Source of the DNA: Bursaphelenchus xylophilus
Lineage: Eukaryota; Nematoda; Chromadorea; Rhabditida; Aphelenchoididae
Assembly (NCBI GenBank): GCA_904066235.2
Contig: CAJFCV020000006.1
Location: 12,586,001-12,650,000 of the forward strand
Direction: 5' to 3'
DNA: 64,000 nucleotides
The translations under genes and the position numbers were made by a program. The notes below the pieces were generated by a model, which searched no databases, was not told where the DNA came from, and saw only the letters and a list, made by a program, of their open reading frames with translations. Shown here in pieces: positions 11,117-23,787 of this stretch (position 1 is the first letter of the stretch; each line of letters opens with the position of its first letter).

Positions 11117-14100
11117 TTACAGCCTTGTCACTTCGCATTCTTCTTCATCCACTTCATCAAGTCTTTGTTCTTCCAAATCCAGTCCATCAATGTCCGTATC
11201 CTCATACGTATAGCTTTCCTTGGATTTTTGCGACATAATCTTCTTCAACGACCTCTTTTCATCCGCCGAATCGTTGATATTTTCGTCCAAAATTTTCTTC
11301 CAATGATTGGCCATGGTCCAATTTCGGCATGCATAATGATAGACCCGGCCTTTTAGTTTGTCATGCAGTTCGAAGCCGGCTCTTCGCGGCGTTGTTGCGC
11401 TCTCTGCGGGCGTTTCGACCGTCCAATCGCCGGATTTCAGATCAAAAAATTTCTTGGGCTTGGACTGGAACACCGCGCGCTCATCTTCTATGTACAATGG
11501 GACCAGTTTGCGTTCAAATTCGAGGAGAATTCCATTTCGGAGTTCAAGGTAGCAAGAATGGTGGGTTCGAACCTAAAATAATGACAAATTAGAAAACAAA
11601 AAATATTCAAAAAATCTTCGATTTATGTCGAAATTTGGCAAAAATATTGATTAAAATTCTACATAAATTCTAACAAAAAATGATCGGTAACAAATCGCTT
11701 ACCAATTTTATTTTATGATTTTTAGATCGAAGTTGAGTTTTCGAAAATACTCCAGAAATTTCAGGTTCTGTCGTCTCAAAAAGCAATGGGCTATCGTCTA
11801 AACCATCAAACTTTTCCGGGAGAGCGGATCTGAAATTCAATCATGACTAAAATTCGAAAAAAAAAAATAAAAAAAAACTCAAAAAGTTTTTAAAATTTCT
11901 TACTCATCGCTCTTCCCAAACCCGTGTCCTTTGCTTTTCTTGAAGGCATAAAGTCGTTCGTCCATTGAGTTGTTCATGACAAACAGTCTTCTCGAGATAA
12001 TCGGGGTGTTATCCGCGCTTTTCGCCGCCCGTCTTCCGTTTTTTTCGTTTTGAATTCGAATTTTTCGGGGTAATCGGGCCGATCCGACGGGTGTTTCGTT
12101 ATGTTTCAGTCTTAATTTCTTCATAATCTCATTCACCAACGAGACCGAGCTTCCCGAACGATCGACTCTGTTCCGTGGGCCATCAGTTTGTTCGTTGTCG
12201 TCTTCCTCGTTGTTCAGCTGATTATAAGTGCATCTGGAAGAGTTGGAGTCGTACCAAATGGATGGGGAGACGGCGGCCGAATGGGTTGGCGACGATGGAG
12301 ATCGATGGAGACTTGTGGAGCCGGCTGTGGATCTGGGCGAATCAAAGTCGGAGATGGAGTGATTGGAAACTCTGAAAAAAACCTTGAATAATAATTACCA
12401 AAAAGCTTTTATGACTCAAAAATGAGGTTTTTTCTTCAAAATTTTTTATTCACACGGGAAGTACCCCAAGTGCGACGCTTGGATTTTCTTTAAACTTTGC
12501 ACACACGTCGGGTATGGACTAAGTATCAATTCCTGAAAGTTTTAGCTCGCGCTTTGCGGGCGCCGCCGAATATTGAACGTTTTTTTTGCCGCCGAGAGCG
12601 AACGCTAAACGTGGAGAGCGGTCAGAGAGAAAAGCGCTTTTTGGCCATAACTTTGGCAGTTTCGTGCGGAAAAATTTGATTTTTTGTAGAAACATTATCC
12701 TTTATGGTAGACAGGTATGCAACTTTTCGTGCCGAAATTCGGCAAGAAGTCCTAAATTTTCGTCGAATTTCGATCTAAAAATCTCAGCTGTTTCTGCAAA
12801 GCGCGAGCCAGCATTCTCGCATATATTTTAGAAAAAATGACTCTAAATCTGTGCCAAGTTTCATCAAAATCTGAGCGTCGCACTTGGGGTAGTTCCCTTG
12901 TTAATAATTCTTAATTAAAATTCAATTTTACTCTTCAACTCACCCCAAAATCTTCGCTTCATCCAACGAATCCGCTTTTTTATGGCCTCTTTTGAAAGCC
13001 CTTTGCAGAGTTGATGTTGGTGAATTTACCGATGGAGAAACACTGTATTTCTTCCCTCTACTACTCAAGAATTGCACCACCGAAGCTTTTGAGACGGCTC
13101 TTTGAAGAGATTTCTGGGATGGAAGCGAAGATCGACGCTGTTCGTCGGTCAAAGATTCTGGTTCGAGTCTCACGGACAGGGCAAAAAGATCGTTCTGCTG
13201 ATCCCGGCCGAGCTGAGAGGCGTTATTATAGAAGTCATCCAAGGCAGCTTCGAGTTGAGCGCTTGACGAGATATCTAAAAATTGCAAAATTAGTGTCTAA
13301 ATCAATATAAATCTATATAAAATTCATATCTAAAATCTCATTATTCAGTCAAAAAACTCTAAGAACACCTGTGAAACTTCTGAAAATTCCAAATTTCCTC
13401 AAAAAAATTTCAATTCCACCTAAAGTAATATCCAAAAAATCTCACCATAACTCGAATCCTGGAAGCTAAACAACATCCTCAACATTTTGTTTATGCTCTC
13501 TTGGACATTCTCTTCATCTCCATTTGCTCGTTTTAGGCGATCATTGTAGAAGGTGAGATCAGTTAAGTAAATGCCAATATGAGGTACACAGGGGTTGATT
13601 CCAAGTGACATATGATTCCGAAGGGTGTGAAAATTATCTTTCGATGAGAAAAACTCATTCAGCTTGTCGAGAGAAGCACGATCTGTCTTGGGAACTCTCT
13701 GAAATAATTTTTAAATCAAAATAGAAATTCGATACCTAAAACAATATAAAAATTGATGAAAACTGCCAAAAAATCCAATGTAACTAAGCATAAGTTGTTG
13801 TGAGACCTACCTCCCAGCTCGCTGCAAGTCTGAAGACCGGTTGCATCCCCAATGCACTGATAATGGCATAGGCGGCATGAAGATTATTCAAATTGAACAA
13901 CTTCTTTGCCAATTTTATGAAATATCCAATGACTTGCGCTCGTTTCTCCGGCCGTTCACTTGATAAAACAGATTTACAAGTGAGAAAAGACAGACAGTTG
14001 AATCTCCGGGTAAATTCGTTGACATTTGGCGCCTCCTGCGCCTTCCTTTTGGACGCCCAGCCAAAGGAAGTCAATTCCTGAAAGAAAATAGGTAAAACAA

Positions 14101-14549
14101 GGCCAAAAAGCATTTCAAAAGGTCAACAAAGAATTGTGAAAGCAAGAACAATCATGGATTTTAATTAAAAACAAGACGCATCAAAGATTCATCGAGAAAA
14201 TTGAGAGCTTCGATATGATTCATGATGATCAAGCCAGTCATGAATGGAGGCCAAAAAATCGCTCAAAATTGTCAAAGCATCCTGGCCAAAAGGCGTGAAT
14301 TGCTTTTTCGAAGCATCACAGAACAGCATTCATCAAAAATCAACCAAGGAATCCACTTACCTCAACATTAATTCGCTTGAAAACTTCCAGATCGCCTAGT
14401 GTAATTTGGCCAGCCAAATCGTTGACATTCCACTGCTTTACATCGAAAATCGGCTGCTCAATGTCTTCATGATTATGTCGCTGTTGATCGGGTGACATGA
14501 ACCCGAGTTTGAGACGAGAATTTATGCGTACAGGTGAATTTTTGGGGAC
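11117..14549 (-). CDS. RALGPS: RalGPS-type Ral guanine nucleotide exchange factor (RasGEF + PH)
   Basis: Predicted to load GTP onto Ral-family GTPases at membranes. Exons (minus): 14549-14361, 14077-13811, 13698-13446, 13274-12944, 12371-11904, 11829-11703, 11572-11117; all phases agree and give about 696 residues from the first exon found. The first exons encode a CDC25/RasGEF domain: FDVKQWNVNDLAGQITLGDL, RRFNCLSFLTCKSVL, FIKLAKKLFNLNNLHAAYAI, MQPVFRLAASWE, NPCVPHIGIYLTDLTF. A Ser/Pro-rich linker follows, then a C-terminal PH domain (CYLELRNGILLEFERK to the closing NWTMANHWKKIL) and an acidic tail. RasGEF first, linker, PH last is the RalGPS order. The 5' end is unresolved: the most upstream exon has an acceptor before GTCCCC, so either an upstream exon exists or translation starts at the MSPDQQ methionine in it. 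A 450-bp MITE sits in the intron 12372-12943. Confidence 0.9.
12453..12903 (-). mobile_element. 450-bp MITE family, full-length copy in RalGPS intron
   Basis: Termini GGGAAGTACCCCAAGTGCGA and CGCACTTGGGGTAGTTCCCT are inverted repeats. Internal landmarks TTTCTGCAAAGCGCGAGC and CCGAGAGCGAACGC match copies at 21.0, 29.4 and 39.8 kb. There is no open frame with transposase similarity. Confidence 0.85.
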
Positions 14550-14989
14550 CTGAAGGCAAGACGAATATAATTATTGATGGGAAAAGCAAAATAAACACGA
14601 GTATAAGGGGGAAATGAATGTAAAACACGAAAATAAGACTAGGGTCCTCTCTATCTTCCATTTGAAGCACAGAAACATTGAAATTGCTTTGTTTTCGCAG
14701 AAATTGTCAAAATATTTTTTTACGCAACCTGCGCCCGGCAAATCAACAAATTGATAAGAAATACGCGCAAAACTGATAATTTGAATAAAAAGTCAGCTGT
14801 ATTCCGATAAAAAGTCCTTGAAAATTCAATGAATAAGAAATTTGAGGCGTTCTGAACGATTAAAAGACAAAAGTGTTTACTTGATCTAGTATAATATCGA
14901 AAATTTTACAAAAAAATAGATAGAACACCAAAAAACTGACTAATCTCCCGTTCTCGAAGCAAATAAACTCCAGATTCCTTTTCATTCTA

Positions 14990-17770
14990 TCCAAATCCCC
15001 CTGATAAATGCAGAAGAGTGTCGCATTTTCTGTCCGTCTGTCTGTCTGTCCGCTCAAAATGAAGCCGATCAGATTCATTTTGAAAAATTTGAGAAAAAAT
15101 GTCGGTTGATTTTGAAAAATTGGTGAGAAAAGGAAAAATTCTGGGAAATTCAAAATCATTTTCAAAGTTTTGGTTTGCGGAGCAGTCAGTCAGGAAAATG
15201 CAAGTGCGCGGTGCGGTCGGGTTCAACTACAGTTGAGTGGTGCAGAGTGGGTATTTTACATGTTTTGGGTTGAATACGTGGTATGGTGAAGACAAATCAT
15301 AGAATTTAGGTTATTTGGGGAGAAGTTTCGGTTTCACGAAAAATTATAAATTTGAAAATTGGTTTCTACGTGCGAGGGGGCCGCAGGCCCCCGAGCTTTT
15401 TTTTGTAGATAATTGTTAGATTCATTCTTAGTTTTGTACTTGACTTCGATTAGAAAACGCGCGAGAGGCCGCAGGCTCCGAGCTTTTGTAAAATTTTATT
15501 GAGGATGAAGGAGGTTTCTGAGTGAAGGTGTAAACGTTCCAGAAAATAGGGGGCCCGAAGGGAATTGTAGAAATTTCATTTTTTAGGGAAAGTGATAAAT
15601 TTGGGATAGGGTTTTGATGAAAAGTTAGAACGTTTCTCACATGCGAGGGGGCCGCAGGCCCCCGAGCCTTTCATTTGAAACTGTATAGATTCATTGTGAG
15701 CTTGAGTACTTGAATCAGGCATGGCACCGCATACGAGGGGCCGCAGGCCCCGAGGCTTATATAAAATTTCAAAAAAAATCAAAAGCAAGAGTAAAAGAAT
15801 AAGTAAAAGTTCCAGAAATTAGGGGGGCCCGAAGGGACCCCCTAATTTCTGGTCCCCTTTCTTAATGCAAAAGAATGTGTCATTATCTGTCTGTCTGTCC
15901 GGTCTGAGTGAAGCCAAATGATTCTCATTTTGAAAAAATTCAAAGCAAAAAATCGGTCAATTTCGGAAATTCGTGGGAAAATTCAAATTCATTTCTCAAT
16001 TTCGGAATCAAAAATCAGTCTGTGAAAAAGTGAGTGTGGTGTGCGGTCGGCCCCGTTCGCTGCGTGTGCAATGTACAATTTTTTTGCAACATCTGTCCCT
16101 GATTATGCGAACTGGAGGCAAACCGTAAACGGAGTGGTCCTCGGGATACCGGGGCGACACAGGGTAAGACCAACGACAGTTTTTACTCAAATTGCAGTTC
16201 TCTGCATGTGCAATGTGCAATTGTTTTAATCTCTGCGAATTCTGTCTCTGACTGCGAACTGGAGAATGGCACGCGCTAAATTTCGGAATCAAAAATCAGT
16301 CAGTGAGAAAATGAGTGTTGTGTGCGGTCAGTTCGTTTCTCTGCGTGTGCAATATGCAAAGGTTTTGCAATTTCCATCTCTGACTGTTCGAACAGTGTAT
16401 GAGAAAATGGGTGTGGTGTACGGCTCAGTTCCTTTCTCGGCATGTGCAATATGCAAATTTTTTTGCAATTTCTGTCTCTGACTGTTCGAACAGGAGGTGA
16501 ACCATACGCGAGGGGGTCCGTAGGGCCCCCGAGTGTCGCAAGGTAAGACCAACGACAGTTGTTAGTCATGGGAGGGTGCCGAAGGCGCCCGACCCTCAAA
16601 TTGCAATTCTCTGCATGTGCAGTGTGCATTTTTTTTGTAATCTCTGCGAATTCTGTCTCTGATTGTGCGAACTGGAAGCAAACCAAAAGCGAGGGGGTCC
16701 GTAGGGCCCCCGAGCGTCTTAGTGTAAAATCAGCGACAGTTTGTTGGGAGGGTGCCGAAGGCGCCCGACCCTCAAATTGCATCTAAAATTTTCAAAAAAA
16801 AATCTGAATAAAGGTTTGCTGAATCTGCCAGAATGGAGGGGTCCCGCAGGGACCCCCGACATTCTGGTCCCCTTTATGAAAGCAAAAGAATTATTCTGTC
16901 TGTTTTTTGTCCGTGAAGCCAAACAATTCTCATTTTCAAAAATTCGAAGCAAAAAATCGGTCTCGATTGTGGGAATTTTTGAAAAAATTTAAAATCATTT
17001 TCAAAGTTTTGGTTTGCGGAGCAGTCAGTCGCAAAAATGTGAATGCGGAGTGCGGTCGGGTTTGGAGTGCAAGTGAGTGGTGCAGAGTTGGGGAACTTTG
17101 CATATTTTGGATTGGGTAAGTGGTACTGCGATAGGAATTTTAGGAATTTTGTTTTTTGGGGAAAGTGAAGAATTTGGGTTAGGGCATTGATGAAAAGTTA
17201 GGAATTTTAGGAACTTTTTCATATGCGAGGGGGCCGCAGGCCCCCGAGCCTTTCAGGTAAAACTTTATGGATGCATTGTGAGCATGAGTACTAGAAGTAA
17301 CATGGCACAGTGCGGTCGGGTTTGGGGTGAAAGTGAGTGGTGCAGGGTGGGGCTACTTTTGCATGTTTTGGGTTTGGTGTGTGGTACCGTGATAGGAATT
17401 GTAGAAATTTTGTGGTTTTAGGAAAATACGAATGTTGGGATAGGGGTTTGATTAAAAGTTAGGAATTTTAACAATTTTGATTCTTAGTGGAAGTGATGAA
17501 CCTGGGATAGGGCTTTGACATAAAGTTAGGAGTTTGAAGCATTTTCACATGCGAGGGGGCCGCAGGCCCCCGAGCCTTTCTGTCAAGTCTTCCAGTATTC
17601 AATATGAGACATGGCACCGCATGCGAGGGGCCGCAGGCCCCGAGCCTTTCGTAAAATTTCAAAGAAAATCAAAAGCTTTAGAGAAAATTCGAAAGCAAAA
17701 GTACAAGTAAAAGTACCAGAAATTGGGGGGCCCGAAGGGACCCCCTAATTTCTGGTTTGCCTTTTTAAGG
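14990..17770. repeat. Composite tandem array with GNA-loop GC hairpins
   Basis: Three diverged modules recur: (a) a CTGTCTGTCTGTCCG plus TCATTTTGAAAAATT block at about 15030, 15880 and 16890; (b) a GTGCGGTCGGGTTTG / GAGTGGTGCAGAGTGG block at about 15210, 17055 and 17310; (c) GC palindromes such as CGAGGGGGCCGCAGGCC at about 15373, 15461, 15644, 15733, 15823, 16509, 16567, 16690, 16745, 16830, 17225, 17552, 17625 and 17726. The palindromes differ in arm sequence but keep complementarity and a GCA, GAA or GTA loop. The minus-strand open frames crossing the region are by-products of the repeats. Confidence 0.85.
16060..16680 (+). repeat. Tandem module CTCTGCATGTGCAATATGCAA (about five copies)
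   Basis: Copies start near 16060, 16198, 16340, 16430 and 16608. Each continues into TTTTGCAATTTCTGTCTCTG and ends near GAACTGGAGG or GAACAGGAGG. Spacing varies from about 90 to 180 bases because hairpin modules are interleaved. Confidence 0.75.
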
Positions 17771-19141
17771 AGAGAAAGCGCTCGCATCGCCTTTTAAATT
17801 CCCCCCTCTTTTGGCTCCTTTCTATTTGAGAGCTCGGGCCTAGGAAGAGAAACGCGCCAACGCCCTGGTTTTAAAAATGCATCGAAAGACTTTTGATACA
17901 ATCTGGATCCATTTTGGACGGATTTCCGAGAGAATGGGGAATTGAATAGGCCGGAGGGGACTTTTATTGTTTAATGGACATGGGTAATATAAATTAGTGA
18001 AAAATTGTTCAAAAAATGAAATTTAGAAGAGATTAATAAATGAAGTAGACAGTAAGAGGGCTAAAAAAGCGTTTTAATATAAAACAACAGTAGATTTAAC
18101 TTTTGAAAACTCAGTTTTCGCCGCAAAACGACCAAAGCGCCCTAAAGTAATATCGACTTCTCGGAAAATCCCGAATAATTTTCGATTCGCTGATTCCCAG
18201 AGCAATAATAATTACGAATAAGATTAGTTGCCGGTAGAAATTTGGGCTCTTCTATTCCCAACAAAATTCGATGAAGTATTTCTTCTTATTTTAACGACCA
18301 AAGAAAAGCGGAGGGAAAATTGAAGTCGGCAGTTCGTTGGGCAGAAGGAGGGAGGGAATTGCGTAATGAAATCCCTCGAGGGGATGGTTTCGGAAATTTC
18401 GCCGTCTTTGGCCTAATGCAAATTTAGAAAAAAGAATGTTTTTTGATTATGCGCCGAAGATTGGAGTTTGAAAAAAAAGTTGGAAAAAATTCGTCATCTA
18501 AAAGATTACTGTGCCAGTCGGTTCGTAAAGTCAATGGAGTGATTTATGGCGTTTGCACTTTGCAGAAAAAGTCAGGGTGCGAGCGACAGCGCGAAAAAAA
18601 GTCTACGAAATTTTGATCCTTCACTGCGAATTTTGGCATAAAACTTTTTATGCTTATTTCTACCGTAGGAGGGCAAATTTTTCCACAAAAAATCGATTTT
18701 TTTCCATGCGAAGTTGACAGAGATTAAAGCGTTTTTCTGGCTACTCTCCGCTTTTTGCAGACTCTCTCATCAACAAAAAAATTTTTTTTTGCGTAATAAA
18801 AAAATTACTATCTCAATTTATATGCTACATACAAGGTTTTCCCTCCAAAAATGGACGTAAACACAATATGATAATTGCAATGACTCAATCTTTGTTTAGT
18901 CAAACGCAATGTCATTTCCAGCCCTTTTTCGCCCTTACATTAGGACATGAAAATAATGGTCGTGAAAAGTCGAGGAAAATTAGCTGTAGTTGAACCGAAC
19001 TCAATGTTCTTGTTTTGCAGTTTGTAAGTGTAGAACAAAGGACGTAAAAAATTGCAAAAAAGTCGCATTCAAATTTGTGTTATATGACACAAAATTAGGC
19101 TACAAGGGATCGGCAACTACTTGTCGCCAGACTTCTAAAAA
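17771..19141. other. No recognisable gene; decayed repeat
   Basis: 18540-18780 is a decayed member of the 450-bp repeat family (CTTTGCAGAAAAAGTCAG, TTATTTCTACCGTAGGAGG, CTCTCCGCTTTTTGCAG). The remainder shows no coding structure. Confidence 0.4.
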
Positions 19142-20340
19142 AACCTAAGTCATTTGAAAGACCATGAAAGAGTGTACAACGCAAAAAAAACAGCTATTTA
19201 ATTTGCCTTACAAGGGATAGTTGCAACCTTTAATCTTAACGAAACATATATCATTTGAAAGAGCATTAAAAATAGTGCACAAAGCAAGAAAAATTAGCTG
19301 CCTAATTTATGTTTGGACAAAGTTATGACCGTTTTATGAAAGTGGTTATATGCGGCCAAAACGCCAGTTTTGTATGTTACAGTAATCCTAGCGGCTTGAA
19401 ATCGTCTCCATTGATTTTCTAGTATCTAAAAACGTCTATCACGGTCGTTTTATGGCTCTACCAAACCTCGGTTATGAGTTATTAGACATTACTGCTAGTT
19501 CCAAAAAATTGTAAATAAAACTAGATTAATGGGAAAATTGGAGCAAAAAGCTTTGGAAATAGATTTATATGATCATCGTGGTCGTCCACAAACTAAAATC
19601 TCAAAATTAAAAATTTCTTATGTCCTAGCCCTACCAACGGTTGGTCCACTGTGTCAGCTATAGTCTTTTGCCCGATTATACAATTTTCTCTTCGTATTCT
19701 TTCGAAAAAATGTATATTTACAGGTCCTTGTAAATTTAATTCTCGTCCAGTAGTTATAATAGGTCAGGCTACTGGGATCACACCCTTGTAATTACATGAT
19801 AGTGGTATCCCCACTCTCATCACCATCAAATTTGTGGTTGTTTCAAAAAAAGCCAAAAATTCAGAAAAAACCCGTAAAAACGAATTTTGTCTGAGAATGA
19901 ACACAAATTGTTTAAAAACATCAACATAGCATGGTTTTGTGGCATATAAGATACGAAATGCAAAAATGCTGAGCCCGGGTTCGAAACCAGGACTTGTTGC
20001 GCCGGAAGTGGGGTCACTACCACTCGGCCAACTGGACACAACTCTATTGCGGTTTCAAGAGCTTATAAAGTGACGCGTGAAATTAGGTTAAAATCTGTAT
20101 TTTGGCCATAACTTTGTCCAAACATAAATTAGGCAGCTAATTTTTTTTGCGTTGTGCACTACTTTTAATGATCTTTCAAATGATATATGTTTCGTTAAGA
20201 TTAAAGGTTGCAACTATTTTCCTATCCCTTGTTAGGGCATAGATATGACCATCGTATGCGGCCAAGGCACCGGTTGTTTGCTACGTTACAGTAAAAATGA
20301 TGACTTGAAATCGTCTCCACTGATTTTGTATAGCAATTAT
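19142..20340. repeat. Inverted/direct repeat pair around CATTTGAAAGA
   Basis: Two direct copies at about 19142-19215 and 19240-19330 (CATATATCATTTGAAAGAGC, GCTGCCTAATTTATGTTTGG) face an inverted copy at about 20085-20225. GAAATCGTCTCCATTGATTT and GAAATCGTCTCCACTGATTT recur in direct orientation near 19397 and 20307. No gene is supported in between. Confidence 0.65.
19960..20040 (-). repeat. tRNA-derived sequence (Ser/Leu-like pseudogene or SINE head)
   Basis: On the minus strand TGGCCGAGTGG fits the pol III A box and GGTTTCGAACC about 35 bases downstream approximates a B box. The flanking bases do not form an acceptor stem and the T loop carries an extra T, so it is not a functional tRNA. 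Either a degenerate tRNA or the head of a SINE would look like this. Confidence 0.4.
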
Positions 20341-21009
20341 GACAATTTTTAGTATTCAACAACGGAAATTTCAGTCATTCTAAGAGATAAGTGAAAATTT
20401 TAAGCGCAAATTTAAGATCGCTCACATATACCATTTTCCTAGCTTGCAAAACTCGACAGTTTTCTGCAAATCTTTGCATGCAAACTTTCGGATCTCCTTT
20501 CTGCCAGAGAAGTCAAAATATGGCCTATGTAGAGTATGTAGGGTCTCTGAAGAAAATCGAAAAGTTACGGTTGGCGCACTTCCTATTCTAGACCTTTCCT
20601 CATGTTAGCACATTACTTCGCTCACGCCACTCCCATTGTTCGGATTTTGCACTATTTTCGAACGCCAAGATAAATAAAACACCGCAAGGAATAAAAGGCG
20701 AAGAATTCCGGCCCGAAAAAACAACTCTACAATGCCCTAAAACAATATTTTTCGCTCGGACCTTGTATAAAAAGGGAAGGCAATTAGGGTGACGTTCGCT
20801 TGCATTAACGGCGTCGGATCGAGTTTTTTAAAGAATGAGAAGAGAGATCTGGAAAGAAAGAAATATGAAGAGTGGAAAGATCAAGGTTACTGGCAGCTAC
20901 TTTTTAATTTAATTTTACGTCAAAGTTGGGGATGAGAAAAGAAAATTAAAGCAAAAAACACAAGCAAGTGTTGCAAGCAGGATGTTCAGATTTCTTTTGA
21001 AATTGTCTA
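20341..21009. other. No recognisable gene
   Basis: Open frames are short and unsupported by splice sites or similarity. No repeat family was recognised except the flanking elements. Confidence 0.35.
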
Positions 21010-21461
21010 ACAAGGGAAGTACTCAAAGTGCGACGCTCAGATTTTGATGAAACTTGGCACAAATTTAGAATAATTTTTTCTAAGATATATGCGAGAATCC
21101 TAGCTCTGGCTTTGCAGAAACAACCGGGATTTTTAGATAGAAAGTCGGCCAAAATTTAAGACTTTTTGCCGAATTTCGGCACGAAAAGTTTCATGCCTAT
21201 TTCTACCGTAAAGGATAATGTTTCTACAAAAAATCAAATTTTTCCGCGCGAAACTGCTAAAGTTATGGCCAAAAAAGCGATTTCTCTCTGACCGCTCTCC
21301 ACGTTTAGCGTGCTCTCTCGGCGGCCAAAATCGTTCGATATCTCGACGGCGCCCCCAAAGGGCGAGCCAACGCTTTCAGGAATTGATATCTAGTCCATAC
21401 CCGACGTGTGGGCAAAATTTACACAAAATCTGAGCGTCGCACTTGGAGTACTTCCCCTGTA
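21010..21461 (+). mobile_element. 450-bp MITE family, full-length copy
   Basis: Starts ACAAGGGAAGTACTCAAAGT and ends ACTTGGAGTACTTCCCCTGT, in opposite orientation to the copies at 12.5 and 39.8 kb. It contains TTTCATGCCTATTTCTACCG and CTCTCTGACCGCTCTCCACG, useful family landmarks. Terminal fragments of the same family lie at about 21543-21590 and 22076-22160. Confidence 0.85.
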
Positions 21462-22160
21462 AATTTGCCAAGTTTCAATCTGAGCGTCGCAGTTCGAACG
21501 CTGATAGAAGTTTTCTCTTGGAATCCCGCCAAAAAAATTTAGCTTACAAGGGAAGTGCCACAAGTTGCGACGCTCAGATTTTCTATAAATTTTCCTAATC
21601 AGGCCTCTGTTAGTTTCAAAAAGTTCAAAACCCCCTCCAAAAAACTTCCCCACAAAAATTCCGTCCAAAAGTTTCTTTCAAATCAACAGAAATGACAAAC
21701 AAAGTATTGCTCAGCCGAACAAATTACGTAAAAGCATTCCGAATGGCATGCCCTCGGGCTAAATGTCAAGACTATTTTTTGTTTTTTTGTTCTAAAAGAA
21801 GTTCGGGAAGAAGATGAATGCGAAAAACGGCTGCCAAAAATATTTGGAACACTAATAAAAAATGAAAATTATTTGATCTTAAAATACTTTACACAGCGAA
21901 AAAAATGACGTGTAAAATGGAAAATTCTTTGCCAAATGAAGATATGATTTTGATGATGAATAAAAATTATTGTCAAAAAAACATTCGTAAGACCTTTTAA
22001 CGAAAATAGAAGAAAAGTTCAAGGAACAAATGTTGAAAGTGCGACGCTCAAATTTTGACAAAGCTGTATTGGACTAACAGGGAAAGTACTCCAAGTGCAT
22101 CGCTCAGATTTTAATGAAACTTGGCTCAGATTTAGTATGATTTTTTGTAAGGCATATAGT

Positions 22161-23787
22161 ACTTTGTAATTCATTTCTGTCCTAGGTACATAATTTTTTT
22201 AAAAAATCTCCACAACGCACTCACTTATCAAATTCAAATTTTGAAAAAAATTTGTGTTTGCATTTTTTAGATCTCTTTTATAATACCGCTGCAATTTGGT
22301 CATAAATTTTTGTGCTCAATTCAGCCAAAACTATAAGTTGTCCCGCTTTATTGATGCCTCTTCAAATTAATCTCTGTCTTATCAGCCCTTTTGTTTGAAC
22401 TTGCCGTCTGTGTGTAAAATATAGTCGTAATAAGTCTCCAGAAATTTTTTGTGCAAAACTACATACAGAATTGGAGAACTGAAGATTATTTGTAATCACC
22501 TTGCCGTTCGTTGCTATAATTATGATATACGATATATCTTAAAATAAGGTCTGCTATTTATAGAAAGAGCAGGGGGTTTCCCGGACGCTCAACAGATGGT
22601 CTAACATAAAAATTGAGGTTAATCATAGGAAGCTATCCGCAAGAAACATAAAGAAATTAAACGCCAGAGGTAAAACATAAAGATTTCTTTTGAAATTTGC
22701 TTACATATTCCGTCTAGGCTCTTCCTGAGGTAAGAGTACACTTGCAGACAAAAAATTGGAGAGTAGGCCCTCTGTGGACAAACTTTTTGCAAGCGAATTT
22801 GAGAGCGCATGACACTGGAAATGCAACGCATCCATCTCTAACAAATGCCTCAGCCAAATAAGCCTAACAAGGTTAAGAATAGCAAAGCTAGCCCAAACAA
22901 GCCTTATTATTTGCATAAAAAATGTAAAAGGCTCTTGAAAAGTTAAGAAAAAAAAGATTTTCATCGACACTTTCAAGGTAAATTCGCCATTTTCCGATCA
23001 CTTATTTTCCAAAATTTCCTTACACGAAAACCCATTTTTACCCGTAAAAAATCATCGAAGGTAAATACTATCCTATTTTCTCACGCCGAACGACAAGAAA
23101 AGGCTTCAAAACATGGATCACGGTCACCCTTTAACCACACCTTCCCCTTTCCGAAACATTAATCCCATTTTCGAACCTAAAGTATGACATTTAAAACAAG
23201 AAAAAAACCAGATTCCCAACCTGCTCGAATTACAGAAGGGAAAGAAATGGGATAAAAGAAGCGTTTTAAACACACGTTTCGTCTCGGAGACGCCTTTGTA
23301 TCGTATTGTTTTAATTATTACATATAAGAAAGGGTGTGGATGAAACATCGGAACGTTATTCAAAGAAATGACGCCGAGCTGACGTGAAAAGACATAACAA
23401 ATCGTTTTAATGAAGGGCTGAGAAAAGTGGGTCAAGTTTGGAGTAAGAATTGCCGCATTGGCTACATTATACTGCACACAGAAGATGTGACCAAGTGCTT
23501 CATGTGTGTGGATCTCCGACTTTCTTCAAATTTTGTGTATATGACCTAGATAGGGCACGCATCGATATCGGAAACTTTAACTTGTGCTCTGAATCCGCAG
23601 CGAAGATATTCAACCATTTTTGGGAGAGTACAAGAAGTCAGAAGAGCCAAATAAAAATTATTTTGCATAAACAGTCCTAATAGCCTGCACAGCGCGGGCT
23701 CACAGGAATTTTTACGCCGAGTAAGTTCGGTGTGCGTATCATAAAGAACAGGTGGATAATTTTACACAAACTTTATTAAAAATCGAT
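22161..23787. other. Intergenic, 3' side of the S28 peptidase gene
   Basis: No gene seen. Minus-strand frames at 22701-22976 and 23124-23477 are AT-rich and lack splice or family support. Confidence 0.4.

Noticed and set aside
16300..16782. 160-codon minus-strand open frame
   Set aside because: It follows the tandem modules and hairpins of the repeat array; the translation is internally repetitive with no domain.
15030..17755. CRISPR-like array
   Set aside because: Repeats are regular in motif but not in spacing, spacers are themselves repeated, and the genome is eukaryotic.
19960..20040. Functional tRNA-Ser or tRNA-Leu
   Set aside because: No acceptor stem pairing, extra base in the T loop and no plausible anticodon arm.
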